From positions 1 through 61,083 of the IMG/VR virus record IMGVR_UViG_3300043640_000419: a stretch of 61,083 nucleotides of DNA; one strand, written 5' to 3'. Under the pieces are notes generated by a model that searched no databases, had not been told where the DNA came from, and saw nothing but the letters and a program-made list of their open reading frames with translations. Position 1 is the first letter of the stretch. Each line of letters begins with the position of its first letter. Shown here piece by piece: positions 32,831 to 42,022 of the stretch. This DNA comes from a virus. The position numbers and the translations under genes are program-made.

Positions 32831-33538
32831 CTAGGCGAACAAATCGTTCCAATAGTCGACCGCCTCGACGAAGCTCACGTCGGCTCGATCGACGCCGCCG
32901 CGCGAAAGGGTCGCGTCCATGTCGCGGTCTGTGGCGAGGTGGACGAGGACGGTCGGTAAATCGAACTCGAGTGGCGCGCCGGCAGGGATGGCGGCGCGGA
33001 CATCCGGAAACACATCGACCGTCCACAGGTCACCGTCGACCGCGGTCGGGATCCCGACCTCGTACAGCGCGTGCTGGTAGGAGAAGCGCGTGCCGGACAA
33101 ATCGTCGATGCCGTACACCAGGCGCAAGATCATCGACGTATCGCCGATCGCGGCGGCGGTCACCAGCTCGACGATTATGCCCGGCTGGGAATAGCCCGAC
33201 CCATCCGAGAAGAAGGCGCCATCGTCATGCGGCGTCATGAACTTGCCCTGGACCGAGCCGGGTAGCCAGGGCGCGCTGTCGAAGCTCCAGGCCGGGAGGG
33301 CGATCACGCCGGCCCGGCCGCCGAGATAGGTACGAATGCCATTCCACAGCCGGCGCTGAGGGGCCGAGGCCAGCACGACGCCCTTGAAGGCCGCCGACCA
33401 ATAGCCGCGATCGGTCGTGGTGACAGGCTCGACGCCGGCGAGCGACCGGCCGCCCGATCGTGTGAACGCGACCGGATCGATCGCGGCCTGGCTGGGCCGC
33501 AGGACGGCCGCCGGCCAGAGGAGAACATCGACCGTCAT
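32831..33538 (-). CDS. Tail protein of the distal-tail cluster
   Basis: 235 residues from ATG 33538, whose A overlaps the tape-measure TAA. WSAAFKGVVLASAPQRRLWN, YLGGRAGVIALPAWSFDSAP and a beta-rich C-terminus. The position directly after the tape measure fits distal tail protein. No catalytic motif. Upstream open frame extending into the tape measure is a shadow. Confidence 0.6.
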   Translation of the reverse strand: MTVDVLLWPAAVLRPSQAAIDPVAFTRSGGRSLAGVEPVTTTDRGYWSAAFKGVVLASAPQRRLWNGIRTYLGGRAGVIALPAWSFDSAPWLPGSVQGKFMTPHDDGAFFSDGSGYSQPGIIVELVTAAAIGDTSMILRLVYGIDDLSGTRFSYQHALYEVGIPTAVDGDLWTVDVFPDVRAAIPAGAPLEFDLPTVLVHLATDRDMDATLSRGGVDRADVSFVEAVDYWNDLFA

Positions 33539-35892
33539 TAACTGCGCCAATCCACGGTGCGCATCGCCTTGTCGTTCGCCACGGCCCGGGGGGCGAGCTT
33601 CGTCGCCCGCTTCACAGCCTTGCCTTGGATCTGCGGCGAGGCCACGGCAATGGCCTTGCCGGCCTCGTCCTGCGCCGTCACGCGCACGAGGTCGGTATCG
33701 CCCGCGACCATGATCGTGATGCCCCGCCCACCGCTTCCGCCACCGTCGCTGGCATCCCACTGGCTGCGGTTGAAGATCTGGCCCGGGCGGCCGTCGACCC
33801 GCACTTCCGGGCCGCGCTCGCCGACCAGGTAGGGCGTGCCGACCGGCGACTGGCCGCCAGTGGCGAAGCCCGGAAGGGTCATCGCATAGCCGGCAAATCC
33901 GCCATATCCGCCTGCCGGTGCGGCTGCGGCCGTCACGCCGCCGCCTCCGAACAGGCCACCGAAAAGGCCGCCAAGAATGCCGCCGAGGCCGCCGCCCGCG
34001 CTGCCGGTCGCCCCCTTCGCGCCGCCGAATAGCGCATCGCCGATCTGCGCGGTCGCCGCCTTGAAGGCCATGTCGGACAGCATCTTCGCCCACGCCACGC
34101 CGATGCGCTGAAAGGAGAATTCCGCGCCGTTCGCCAGGGAGTCCAACTCGCTCTTCACCGGATCGATGGCGCCCTGCCACAACTGCATGCCCTGATTGAA
34201 GGACGAGCCGGCGCGTCGGGCCTCGAGGGCGGCGTATTGCATGCCGGCGATCAGGCCGTCGAAGCCCTCGTTGTACTGCTTGGCCTTCAGCGCCTGCTCT
34301 TCCTGCGCCATGCCGGCAGCCTTGGTCGCGGCGGCATAGGCGTCCTGGCTCAGCCGGCCGGTCGCGAGCGCCTCATTGAGCTCGGTCTGGCGCCGACGCA
34401 TCTCCGCGGTGCCGTCGCCAAACTGCTTCTCGGTCGCGTCCGCCGCCTTCAGCGCAGCGTCGAGCGACTTGAGACGATATTCCCACGTCTCGTGTTCGGT
34501 GATGATCTGCTTGAGCTGGCCGATGCGCGGGTCGCTCGCCGAGTACTTCCCGATGCGTGCGAGCTCGTCGCCAATCGCCTTTTGCAAGGCGACCTGCCGC
34601 TGCAGATCCTCGGTCGAGGATGCCGTCGCGGCTGCGGCCTGCAAGTTCTCGTAGGCCTTGCGCGCCGAATCGGCCTCGCCGGTGAGGCGACGCAGCTCCT
34701 CGCCGATGCGGTCGCGGTCACCGGCGCCACCGCCCGATGGCGTTGGCTGCGCAAACTTGTTACCCGTCACCGTTGTGGCGGGCAGGACGCTGATATTGTC
34801 GGGATCTGACGGCGTGCCATTCTGCTTGCCGGAGACCGAGAGCACCTGCTGGCGCTGCCGCAGCAGGCCAAGCTCCTTCTGCAGGGCATCGATGCGCTGC
34901 TGGCGATAGGGATTGCGATCCACATCCGCCGCGACGGGCTTCTGCAGATTCGCCAGCTCCTTCTCTTTCGCGATCAGCTGGTCGGTCGCGTCCTTCAGCT
35001 CGGTCGTATAGGTCAGCGCCGCCACGGTGCCGAACGGGTTCGTCATCAGGTTGACGAGGGTGAGCCAGTTGCCGCTGGCCTTGCCGATGTTCTCCGCGAG
35101 GTTGGAGAAGGCGCGATTGGCCGCCTCGACCACCGCGAGATGCAGCGGCGCGGCGATCTCGGCATAGAGGTTGCGAACGCGGTTCGCTGCCTCATCCGAA
35201 CGGTTCTTGAGCTGGTCGAAGGTCTCGATCGTCTCGGAGGTCATCACCTGCCCGGTGCGCCGCATGACCGCCTCAAGGTCGGTGAAGTCGCGGCTGGTCT
35301 GCTGCAGGGTGCGGCTGAGCGCGTCGCCGGACTGTCCGAACAGGACATGCGCCGCCGCGGCGGCCTTGGCCGAATCGCCCGCGGCAAGGACCGCCCGGCT
35401 GGCCTCGCCCAGGATCGTGTTCTGGTCGCGCAGCTTGCCGGAGTTGTTGAGGATGCGCACGCCGAGCGTCTGGAAGGCCTCGGCGGCATCCTTGTTGCCC
35501 ATCGAGGCGTTGCGCGCCGCCTCGCCGAACGCCGTCACGGCGCCCGTGCCGGCCTCGACGTTGGTGTTGGCGGCGCGAAAGGCGCCCTGCCACGTCTGGA
35601 GGGCGTCGGTCGACGTGTTGGCCGCTTCGGCCTGTTCCTTGATCGAGACGGCCGCCTGCTGCACCGAGTCGTGCCACGCCTGAAGGCGACTGATCGTCTC
35701 CAATCCGATCATGCCCTTGGCGACGCCCTCGAAGGTCTCGGCCACTCCGGCGAGGGTCTTCAGCGAGCCGGCGGCCTCATCCTGGCTCGCCTGCAGACCG
35801 CGCATGCGCTTGTCGACCGAGGCGAAGGCCTGCGCCGTCTTGTCGGCGGCGGCAATCTCGATCTGCCAGCGGGCGCCACCGTCGAAAGGCAT
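33538..35892 (-). CDS. Tape measure protein
   Basis: 784 residues. Long alpha-helical N-terminal region (AGSLKTLAGVAETFEGVAKG, SVQQAAVSIKEQAEAANTST), a tail-length domain (SGKLRDQNTILGEASRAVLA), helical coils (GSFNQGMQLWQGAIDPVKSE-like) and a Gly-rich hydrophobic C-terminus (GGAKGATGSAGGGLGGILGG) typical of the membrane-penetrating end. By the known length rule (about 0.15 nm per residue) the tail would be roughly 115-120 nm. It follows the two tail chaperone frames. Confidence 0.85.
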   Translation of the reverse strand: MPFDGGARWQIEIAAADKTAQAFASVDKRMRGLQASQDEAAGSLKTLAGVAETFEGVAKGMIGLETISRLQAWHDSVQQAAVSIKEQAEAANTSTDALQTWQGAFRAANTNVEAGTGAVTAFGEAARNASMGNKDAAEAFQTLGVRILNNSGKLRDQNTILGEASRAVLAAGDSAKAAAAAHVLFGQSGDALSRTLQQTSRDFTDLEAVMRRTGQVMTSETIETFDQLKNRSDEAANRVRNLYAEIAAPLHLAVVEAANRAFSNLAENIGKASGNWLTLVNLMTNPFGTVAALTYTTELKDATDQLIAKEKELANLQKPVAADVDRNPYRQQRIDALQKELGLLRQRQQVLSVSGKQNGTPSDPDNISVLPATTVTGNKFAQPTPSGGGAGDRDRIGEELRRLTGEADSARKAYENLQAAAATASSTEDLQRQVALQKAIGDELARIGKYSASDPRIGQLKQIITEHETWEYRLKSLDAALKAADATEKQFGDGTAEMRRRQTELNEALATGRLSQDAYAAATKAAGMAQEEQALKAKQYNEGFDGLIAGMQYAALEARRAGSSFNQGMQLWQGAIDPVKSELDSLANGAEFSFQRIGVAWAKMLSDMAFKAATAQIGDALFGGAKGATGSAGGGLGGILGGLFGGLFGGGGVTAAAAPAGGYGGFAGYAMTLPGFATGGQSPVGTPYLVGERGPEVRVDGRPGQIFNRSQWDASDGGGSGGRGITIMVAGDTDLVRVTAQDEAGKAIAVASPQIQGKAVKRATKLAPRAVANDKAMRTVDWRS

Positions 35893-35895
35893 GGA

Positions 35896-36048
35896 TCAGG
35901 TTTCCTTTCGCTTCTCTTCACTGACGATCGAGTAAGCCTGCCAGCCGTTGAATTCCTCGACGGTCATGGTGCGGACCTCGGCGACGGTCTTGTGCAGGCG
36001 ATCGGCGAGCAAGTAGACGGCATACTCGAGCGACCGATCGCCCCTCAT
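35896..36048 (-). CDS. Small downstream tail chaperone (T-like)
   Basis: 50 residues, MRGDRSLEYAVYLLADRLHK and VRTMTVEEFNGWQAYSIVSE: the short pattern found after the G-like chaperone in lambda-type phages. Its ATG overlaps the upstream stop (AAAAATGA), so it may be made alone or as a frameshift fusion with the upstream protein. It should act with the tape measure during tail assembly. Confidence 0.65.
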   Translation of the reverse strand: MRGDRSLEYAVYLLADRLHKTVAEVRTMTVEEFNGWQAYSIVSEEKRKET

Positions 36049-36365
36049 TTTTCCGCTTGTGCGTCCACCGTGTTGCCGTTGATGCGCGCCCAGACGCCGG
36101 AGAAGCGACCACCGCCGACCTTGCCCGCCAGCGCGTCGCGATCGTCTGCGGTGAACAGCGGCTTGCCCTCGGCATCGCGGCACTTGAGGACCAGGATCGA
36201 CGCCTGCCGCTTGGCCGAGTCCTGTTCGTCTGGGAACATCGCCGTGGCCTTGGCCTGCTCTTCCAAGGTGATCTGCGACACATAAACGTCGCGTCCCAGC
36301 ACCACGACTTTATGCGCCTGGTTGTCCTCGACCAGCAGGTCGATCAGCTTCTTGCCGTCGGACAT
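36045..36365 (-). CDS. Tail assembly chaperone (G-like)
   Basis: 106 residues, MSDGKKLIDLLVEDNQAHKV, ASILVLKCRDAEGKPLFTAD: the plan of phage tail assembly chaperones of tail-tube/tape-measure operons. Starts within TGATG of the tail tube gene. The end reads GCG GAA AAA TGA with ATG in the -1 frame, a candidate slippage site. Confidence 0.7.
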   Translation of the reverse strand: MSDGKKLIDLLVEDNQAHKVVVLGRDVYVSQITLEEQAKATAMFPDEQDSAKRQASILVLKCRDAEGKPLFTADDRDALAGKVGGGRFSGVWARINGNTVDAQAEK

Positions 36366-36760
36366 CACGCGCCCACCTGGCTCTTCGTGCACGTACCGTT
36401 GCCCGTAAAGTTGATGTCGGCCGAGACGATGCCGTCTCGCTCGTTGGTGACATCCACCGAGTCGACATGCACCGTGCCGGAGAAGAAGGTCTTCCCCGCA
36501 TCGGTGCCGTGCGGATAGAGGTTGACGATCGGCATATTGCCTTCTTCCAGCCCGGCTTGGCCGGTGGCATCGGACGGGTCCCACCACACGCTGCACGAGC
36601 CCGACCAGATTTTGGTCACGCTGTCGATCGTGTCCCACTCGTCTTCGAGGGTGCTGGTGTCGGAGCTCTTCGCCGTGCGCGTGAACTTGAAGGAGCGGCA
36701 CTCCGCCACGGTGTTGGCACCCACCTTGAAGCGCCCGTCGCGGCCCTTGTACGTCGTCAT
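36365..36760 (-). CDS. Major tail tube protein
   Basis: 131 residues. MTTYKGRDGRFKVGANTVAE, SGSCSVWWDPSDATGQAGLE and DVTNERDGIVSADINFTGNG match the beta-sandwich tail tube proteins of siphoviruses. The position before the chaperones and tape measure agrees. Polymerises around the tape measure. Confidence 0.8.
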   Translation of the reverse strand: MTTYKGRDGRFKVGANTVAECRSFKFTRTAKSSDTSTLEDEWDTIDSVTKIWSGSCSVWWDPSDATGQAGLEEGNMPIVNLYPHGTDAGKTFFSGTVHVDSVDVTNERDGIVSADINFTGNGTCTKSQVGA

Positions 36761-36769
36761 GATGATCTC

Positions 36770-37219
36770 CTAGTCGAGGGAAGCGTCGGGGTTCCCAGCG
36801 CTCGTGTGGTACTCGATTTGATATTCAAGGCGGACGCGGCCGAGCCTCGTCTCGCCATCGACGCGCGCGTCGAGCTCGGAGCGCGTCAGTTCGCTGTCCT
36901 TGATCAGACCGCCAAGCATCGGATCCGCTGCCATGGCCCGCTCGATCGCCAAGGCGATGTCGTCGCCCCCGGCGTCGCTGTCGTCGGGAGAGGCGAAGAT
37001 CGCCTCGATCGCCAGGGTCAACGCCCGCTGGGTGCGGCGATCGTCGTCCATGCTGATCCCGCGCGACTGTTCCGTGCGCGCATAGACGAGGAGGTAGGGC
37101 GTGCTCGCCACGGGCTGCGGGGCGGCGCGGCCGGGCTGTATGCGGGTGACGATACCGTTGTCGAGCAGCGGCTGGAGCGCCGCGGCCACGGCGATGACGA
37201 TGCGGCGACGAACGTGCAT
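36770..37219 (-). CDS. Tail terminator/minor tail protein
   Basis: 149 residues, MHVRRRIVIAVAAALQPLLD, a mixed alpha/beta domain with LLVYARTEQSRGISMDDDRR and RVRLEYQIEYHTSAGN at the end. This strand pattern and position upstream of the tail tube suggest the U-like tail terminator. Not a strong family match by eye. Confidence 0.55.
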   Translation of the reverse strand: MHVRRRIVIAVAAALQPLLDNGIVTRIQPGRAAPQPVASTPYLLVYARTEQSRGISMDDDRRTQRALTLAIEAIFASPDDSDAGGDDIALAIERAMAADPMLGGLIKDSELTRSELDARVDGETRLGRVRLEYQIEYHTSAGNPDASLD

Positions 37220-37220
37220 G

Positions 37221-37955
37221 TCAGCTCCTGTTGTCGCTTCGGACCAGCTTCGCGAGCGCCTCTGTCATGAAGCGCGCGGCGACGCGATCGTAGGCGCGGT
37301 TGGCGACGCCGTAGAAATCGAGGCGGCGGCGATAGGTCGGCGACCGGACGAAGCGGAACACGACGCCAAGCAGGCCGCCCGGCATGTGCCAGTAGACGCC
37401 GGGCTTGAGGCTGCTGCCGGGTCGCGGCGTGAAGAAGTAGTTCGTCTTCTTCGCCCCGCGCCGCGCGCCCCTGCGGTTGGCCCGGTAGCCCTGCTCACCG
37501 AACGCCTGCAGGTCGGACAGCATGCGCACGATGAATGGCCCCGGCACGTTGCCGAAGCTATCGAGGGGCGCCTGCCGGCCTGGCACGGCGAAGGTGCCGG
37601 CCGGCATCAGGCCCTTGGCCTGCAGCGCGCGCTCGAAGCGCTTGAGCTTGCGCGGCCCGCCCTCGATCTCGGCGGCGAGGAACTGCGCCGCAGCGATGCC
37701 CTTACCGCCGAATTCCTCGAGCCAGATGCGCACCAGCGGCCGGTTGCGGGTCGGTTGCTGGAAGCGCAGGCCGCCGAGCGCCCACGGCGTCGGCCGGTCG
37801 AAGGACTCCTGCATCTCGGAGCGCAGCGCCGCGAACACGTAGCGGCCCGTCGCGGCGGCGGCCTCGACCTGCGCTTGCGGCAGGTATTTCTTCTGCAGGT
37901 CAGACAGGGCGGCAACGACATCTTGGCCGTTGTCGCGGATGTCGAAGGAAAGCAT
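37221..37955 (-). CDS. Tail completion/head-tail connector-type protein (HK97 gp10-like)
   Basis: 244 residues from ATG 37955. An N-terminal helix DVVAALSDLQKKYLPQAQVE and the following basic alpha/beta domain (RFMTEALAKLVRSDNRS end) fit gp10-like neck proteins. The longer open frame upstream is non-coding. Lies between head decoration and tail terminator genes. Confidence 0.6.
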   Translation of the reverse strand: MLSFDIRDNGQDVVAALSDLQKKYLPQAQVEAAAATGRYVFAALRSEMQESFDRPTPWALGGLRFQQPTRNRPLVRIWLEEFGGKGIAAAQFLAAEIEGGPRKLKRFERALQAKGLMPAGTFAVPGRQAPLDSFGNVPGPFIVRMLSDLQAFGEQGYRANRRGARRGAKKTNYFFTPRPGSSLKPGVYWHMPGGLLGVVFRFVRSPTYRRRLDFYGVANRAYDRVAARFMTEALAKLVRSDNRS

Positions 37956-38383
37956 CAGGCGATGACGGAGCCGGCGTTGTAGGCGCCGTCGAGCACCTTG
38001 ACCTTGTTCGACCCGATGCCGACGCAGATCGGCGTCGACTTGTTGGTCGATGCCAGGTCGGCGGCCGGATTGAGTGCGCCGGCCGTCCCGCCGATGAAGT
38101 AGACGACGCCGGCCGCCGGCGCGGCGCCGGCACCGAGCGTCACGATCGCGCCCGGCTTGGCCACGGCGAGCGGCTGCATGTCGGCGCCCGCGGCGGACAG
38201 CGCAATGCCGTAGCCGTTCGCGCCCGCCTCGTCCGTGGTGCCATCGGCCTGCGCCTTGAGCCATTTGCCGGTCGAGGCGAAGTAGACCGCCTGGCCCTGC
38301 GTGACGGCTTCGCCGGCGATGCCGTGCTCCTGCGGCCCGCTGACGGGCAGGACCTGCGTGGCGGTGATGGAAAGTGCAGCCAT
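37955..38383 (-). CDS. Capsid stabilising/decoration-like protein
   Basis: 142 residues, Ala/Gly-rich with beta-type strands: GIAGEAVTQGQAVYFASTGK and PAAGVVYFIGGTAGALNPAA. This 'GQAVYF' repeat layout occurs in DUF2190/decoration-like proteins. The second such protein in the operon (compare 40126-40551). No catalytic feature. Confidence 0.5.
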   Translation of the reverse strand: MAALSITATQVLPVSGPQEHGIAGEAVTQGQAVYFASTGKWLKAQADGTTDEAGANGYGIALSAAGADMQPLAVAKPGAIVTLGAGAAPAAGVVYFIGGTAGALNPAADLASTNKSTPICVGIGSNKVKVLDGAYNAGSVIA

Positions 38384-38392
38384 GGGAATCTC

Positions 38393-38698
38393 CTACGTCT
38401 TGAGATCGACGACGACGAAGCCAGTGCCGTCGGGACGGATCAGCTTGCAGCGGAAGGAATGGGTGACGGCGAACTCGTCGACGACCACGACGGGATCGTT
38501 CTCGGCTGCGCCCAGCGGCAACGTGTCTTCGGGAAAGCAGATCGTCGGATGACGATCTGCGATGTCGATCTCGGAAAGACCGGGCATGACGGTGGTCGGC
38601 CGGTCGAATATTGCGGGGAACGACGATCCGCGCCACGTCACCGCAACCCCGAAGTCGATGAGGAAGGCGGTGCGGTCGATGTCCGTCTCGACGGTCAT
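38393..38698 (-). CDS. Head-tail joining protein (FII-like)
   Basis: 101 residues, MTVETDIDRTAFLIDFGVAV with TWRGSSFPAIFDRPT and LIRPDGTGFVVVDL: the all-beta neck protein plan of gpFII/head-tail attachment proteins. Its position downstream of capsid genes agrees. Confidence 0.6.
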   Translation of the reverse strand: MTVETDIDRTAFLIDFGVAVTWRGSSFPAIFDRPTTVMPGLSEIDIADRHPTICFPEDTLPLGAAENDPVVVVDEFAVTHSFRCKLIRPDGTGFVVVDLKT

Positions 38699-39111
38699 GC
38701 TCCGGTCGCTGTTCCGGTCGTCTCGGTCACTGCCACGGGCTCGACTCTGGCCGCCTGCATGTCGACGCCCAGCATCTGCTGGAGCCCGCGGTCGAGGTCG
38801 CCTTCGATCGCGATTTCCTCGCCCGCCTTGAAGCCGGTCTGTGCGTTGGTCGTGTAGAGGCGGCGCTCGTTGAACTTGTCGCGGGCCTTGTCGCGCGCCT
38901 TTTCCGCCTTGTCGATGGCGGTCTGATCGCCGCGGTCGGTCGCCTTTTTGAAAGCGAACTTCGCGCGATCGAGGTCGGCCTGCGCTGCCTCGATGTCTTC
39001 CGGCTTGTCCGGCGTGAGCAAGTGCAGCCGGGCGGCGGCCTGCTGCCCGGTGAGCCAGACGTTCGTGCCGCGCGGAACATTGCCGGCGGACTGGACGGTA
39101 AGAATATTCAT
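38695..39111 (-). CDS. Head-region hypothetical protein with central coil
   Basis: 138 residues. N-terminal GNVPRGTNVWLTGQQAAARL, a long charged coil (EAAQADLDRAKFAFKKATDR, AEKARDKARDKF), then a beta-type tail. It overlaps the next gene by ATGA. Could be a head-completion protein; not recognised. Confidence 0.5.
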   Translation of the reverse strand: MNILTVQSAGNVPRGTNVWLTGQQAAARLHLLTPDKPEDIEAAQADLDRAKFAFKKATDRGDQTAIDKAEKARDKARDKFNERRLYTTNAQTGFKAGEEIAIEGDLDRGLQQMLGVDMQAARVEPVAVTETTGTATGA

Positions 39112-39176
39112 GGTCGCGATCCTTGTCGGAGGAAGGGGAATAGCCCCGCGGGCGGATCGCCTGCGAGGCTCCAGGA

Positions 39177-40112
39177 TCAGGTGAACGTGACCAGGACGGC
39201 GCCCTGCCAGTAGCCGTAGCCGACGTTTCCGGCGTAATCGACGCCGAAGATCTGCTCCTTGTTCATCTGCTCGTATTCGGAGCCGTCGCCGAGCGCGATC
39301 ACATCCTTGCCGCCGGCCTCCTCCTGCAGAATGAACGGCTTCACGTTGCCATCGGTGCGGAACACCATGAACTTCGTCGTGAAGTTCAGGCGCGGATTCA
39401 CCTCGATATTGATGGTGAACTTGTCGCGCAGCGCCGGGATCATCGCCGACTGGCCGGTCGCGCCGAGCAGGGCCGAGACGGCAAGGAAGGCCGCGGTCAT
39501 GAACACCGGCGGCACCATCACGGTAAACGCGCGCGCATTCTGGTTCATCGGCTCGCCGGCGCCATCCTTGAAGCCGTACATGGCCTGGATGGCGGCCATG
39601 ATCGCTTTCGCCATCTCGTCCGACGTAGGGTCGGTCGTGGTGGTGATGTCGGCGCTGATCGAATTGCTCAGCGTGCCGCTGGTGCCCTCGGCGTGGTCGG
39701 TATCGAAGAAATACTGGCCATCGTAGCAGAGCGAGGAAGCGCCGTTGAGCATGAGCGTCGAAAGCAGCGCCGCCGGATAGTCGTTGACGCGATCGGCGAG
39801 CTGATTGATCCGCGTCTGGATCTGGCCGAGCTTGTCGCGCCGCATGTCCTTGGACTTGAAGACGAGATTGGCTTCGTGATCCTTGTTGGTGATCGAGAAG
39901 GACACTTCCGGCAGCTCGTTGAGCTTCCGCTTGCCAACGAATTCGTGCATCGCCGGCGGCGCGCCGAGCCAGGCATAGGTCTCCGAAGCCTGGTCGGAAT
40001 TGGTGCGCATGACGAGATCGTTGATCCACGCCGCGGCGCCGGTTTCGAGGGCCTGCAAAAGCATCCCTTTGACGCCCACGGTCGTGAGCGCCTGATACTG
40101 CGAAGGGTACAT
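39177..40112 (-). CDS. Major capsid protein (Mu gpT-like)
   Basis: 311 residues. LGAPPAMHEFVGKRKLNEL, DGQYFFDTDHAEGTSGTLSN, MYGFKDGAGEPMNQNARAFT and TNIEVNPRLNFTTKFMVFRT resemble the Mu-like prophage major head subunit gpT (HK97 fold). Most phages with a lambda-type terminase and portal carry an E-like capsid, so this is a module swap. It forms the shell with the scaffold and decoration proteins. Confidence 0.8.
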   Translation of the reverse strand: MYPSQYQALTTVGVKGMLLQALETGAAAWINDLVMRTNSDQASETYAWLGAPPAMHEFVGKRKLNELPEVSFSITNKDHEANLVFKSKDMRRDKLGQIQTRINQLADRVNDYPAALLSTLMLNGASSLCYDGQYFFDTDHAEGTSGTLSNSISADITTTTDPTSDEMAKAIMAAIQAMYGFKDGAGEPMNQNARAFTVMVPPVFMTAAFLAVSALLGATGQSAMIPALRDKFTINIEVNPRLNFTTKFMVFRTDGNVKPFILQEEAGGKDVIALGDGSEYEQMNKEQIFGVDYAGNVGYGYWQGAVLVTFT

Positions 40113-40125
40113 TTATGGGTGCTCC

Positions 40126-40551
40126 TTAGCCCATGCGCTGGTAGGCGCTGTCGAATTCGACAACGGCCAGGCCGGTTGAGATCCACCGATCGACGTAGCC
40201 GATCAGCGTGTTGCTGGTGGAGGTGAGCGTGAACGTGTCGTCGTCCGACGCATACACGGCCGGCCTGTCGTTCGCCGTGATGGCGAGGGCCGCGATCGGC
40301 AATTCGATAAAGCCCTTCTGCAGGACGAACACCGTCTTGTCGCCAGCCGCACCGGCGGAGTTGTCGATCCGGCTTTCCGCGAAGCCGAGGAATGGGTCGG
40401 CGGCGACCAACGGGCGGGCATAGCCCGAGCCGTTCTCGCCGACGGCGGCGCCGCGGTAGATGATGTCGGAGGCGATCACGGGAAATTCCGACGTGATCGG
40501 CGTGCCGGACCAGTAACGGGGCCGGAGCTTGTCTACTGCGAGAGTCGTCAT
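40126..40551 (-). CDS. Capsid decoration-like protein (DUF2190-type)
   Basis: 141 residues, SDIIYRGAAVGENGSGYARP, LVAADPFLGFAESRIDNS and TLIGYVDRWISTGLAVVEF: the all-beta layout of small capsid decoration proteins encoded just before a gpT-like capsid gene. It should sit on or in the capsid lattice. Confidence 0.6.
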   Translation of the reverse strand: MTTLAVDKLRPRYWSGTPITSEFPVIASDIIYRGAAVGENGSGYARPLVAADPFLGFAESRIDNSAGAAGDKTVFVLQKGFIELPIAALAITANDRPAVYASDDDTFTLTSTSNTLIGYVDRWISTGLAVVEFDSAYQRMG

Positions 40552-40554
40552 GGC

Positions 40555-41070
40555 TTACGCGCCTCCGTTCTTGCGCTGGTCGTGGCTTTTGGTCGCCACA
40601 TAGGAACCGACCGTCGGGAACTTGGCCTGCAGGTCGGTCGAGGCCTCGTATTCGGCCTTCCAACCTTCGGCGTTCTGCGGAACGGCCGGCTTGCCGACCG
40701 TCGTGACGGCCGCGGCGACATGGCCGGTCGCCGTCTCGACGTTCTGGATCGAGACATGGGCCGCGCCGAGCTTGGCGCGCTCGGCAGCGGTGACCTTGAG
40801 CGCCGCGTCGCCCGGCGAGCAGGTCGGGTCGGCCTTGCATTCGGCGATCAGCTTGTCGTGGCCAGGCAATCCCGCGGCATCGATACCAGCCAGGCGCGTG
40901 CGCTCGGCAGCGGCGCCTTCGGTGCGGGCTATTGCGACACCGGCCTGCGCCTCGGCCAGGCCGGCCTTGCGGCCTTCCTCGCGCGCCGTGGCGACCGCCT
41001 TGGCGTGCTCACCGTTGGTGATCGTCGCGGCAGCCTCGTCGACCGCCGCCATTCCGCTCTTGTCGGACAT
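40555..41070 (-). CDS. Scaffold-like capsid assembly protein
   Basis: 171 residues, Ala/Glu-rich helix (DEAAATITNGEHAKAVATAR, EEGRKAGLAEAQAGVAIART), like the C-terminal scaffold part fused to or following S49/ClpP-type capsid proteases. It ends KSHDQRKNGGA. Start chosen at MSDKSGMAAVD. Paralogue of the remnant protein at 6048-6470. Confidence 0.6.
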   Translation of the reverse strand: MSDKSGMAAVDEAAATITNGEHAKAVATAREEGRKAGLAEAQAGVAIARTEGAAAERTRLAGIDAAGLPGHDKLIAECKADPTCSPGDAALKVTAAERAKLGAAHVSIQNVETATGHVAAAVTTVGKPAVPQNAEGWKAEYEASTDLQAKFPTVGSYVATKSHDQRKNGGA

Positions 41071-41098
41071 GGTCTCTCCTGTGTTGGCCGATCGGCCG

Positions 41099-42022
41099 TT
41101 AAAAATTGCTCACGAAACGCTGAAAAGCTGCGTCGACTTCCATGATCCCGTCGACCAGCCCCACGCGGCGCGCTTCCTGTCCGCGATAGGTTTTTGCCTC
41201 GGTTGCCTTCGCCGCCTTGCGCGGCATGCGCGGCCCGCGGCCAGCGGCAACCGCGTCGAGAAACCGGCCGTATGACTCGTCGACGCCGGCCTGGATCTCC
41301 GCGCGCGTGTCCGCGTCGAGTGGCGCGACGGGCGAGCCGTCGACCTTGTGCGCGCCGGCGTGAATGAGCGTGACCGCGATACCCTGCTGTTCGAGCGCCT
41401 TGCTCATGTCCATGTGCATCGCGACCACGCCGATAGATCCGGCGCCGCCGCCGGGCGGCATGACGATTCGGCGGGCCGAACTGGCCAGCAGGTATCCGGC
41501 CGAATAGGCGAAGTCGGTCAGGATCGCCAATGTCGGCTTCTCGGCGCTCAATTGGCGCAGCGCGTCGGCGGTCTCGAAGGCACCGGCAACTTCGCCGCCG
41601 TAACTGTCGACCTCGAGGATAACGGCCTTCACGTCCTTGTCGGCGCGAGCCACCGCGACCTGGGCGCGGATGCCCTCATAGGACGTCTCGCCGGAAGACT
41701 GGCCGAGCCACTTGCCCTTCTGCACCAACGTGCCCTCGATCGGGATGATACCGACGCTCTTGTAGCGCTGGAGGATCTTCGCACCTTGCGCCTCGGCACC
41801 CATCACGGCGGCGGCCAGGGGCTCGCCCACCACGCCCGCGCGCTCGGACGGACGGCCGCCGGAGAACGCCTTGTGATCGACCGCGGCGACATCGGGAATG
41901 ACGATGCCGCCGGCGATGATGCGCCCGCCGAGCCCCGCCATGAAGGCCGACAGCTTCGACGCATCGACGATGAGCGGCTCGTTGAACAGCCGCCCGGCGA
42001 TGCGCGGCATGAGGATCGTCAT
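41099..42022 (-). CDS. S49-family capsid protease (SppA/C-like)
   Basis: 307 residues from ATG 42022. GIIPIEGTLVQKGKW, VILEVDSYGGEVAGAFETAD, ILTDFAYSAGYLLASSARRI with the probable nucleophile Ser, and GSIGVVAMHMDMSKALEQQG, are typical S49 motifs. Such proteases (lambda C-like) process the portal/scaffold during head maturation. A helical scaffold-like gene follows. Overlaps the portal stop by four bases. Confidence 0.85.
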   Translation of the reverse strand: MTILMPRIAGRLFNEPLIVDASKLSAFMAGLGGRIIAGGIVIPDVAAVDHKAFSGGRPSERAGVVGEPLAAAVMGAEAQGAKILQRYKSVGIIPIEGTLVQKGKWLGQSSGETSYEGIRAQVAVARADKDVKAVILEVDSYGGEVAGAFETADALRQLSAEKPTLAILTDFAYSAGYLLASSARRIVMPPGGGAGSIGVVAMHMDMSKALEQQGIAVTLIHAGAHKVDGSPVAPLDADTRAEIQAGVDESYGRFLDAVAAGRGPRMPRKAAKATEAKTYRGQEARRVGLVDGIMEVDAAFQRFVSNF

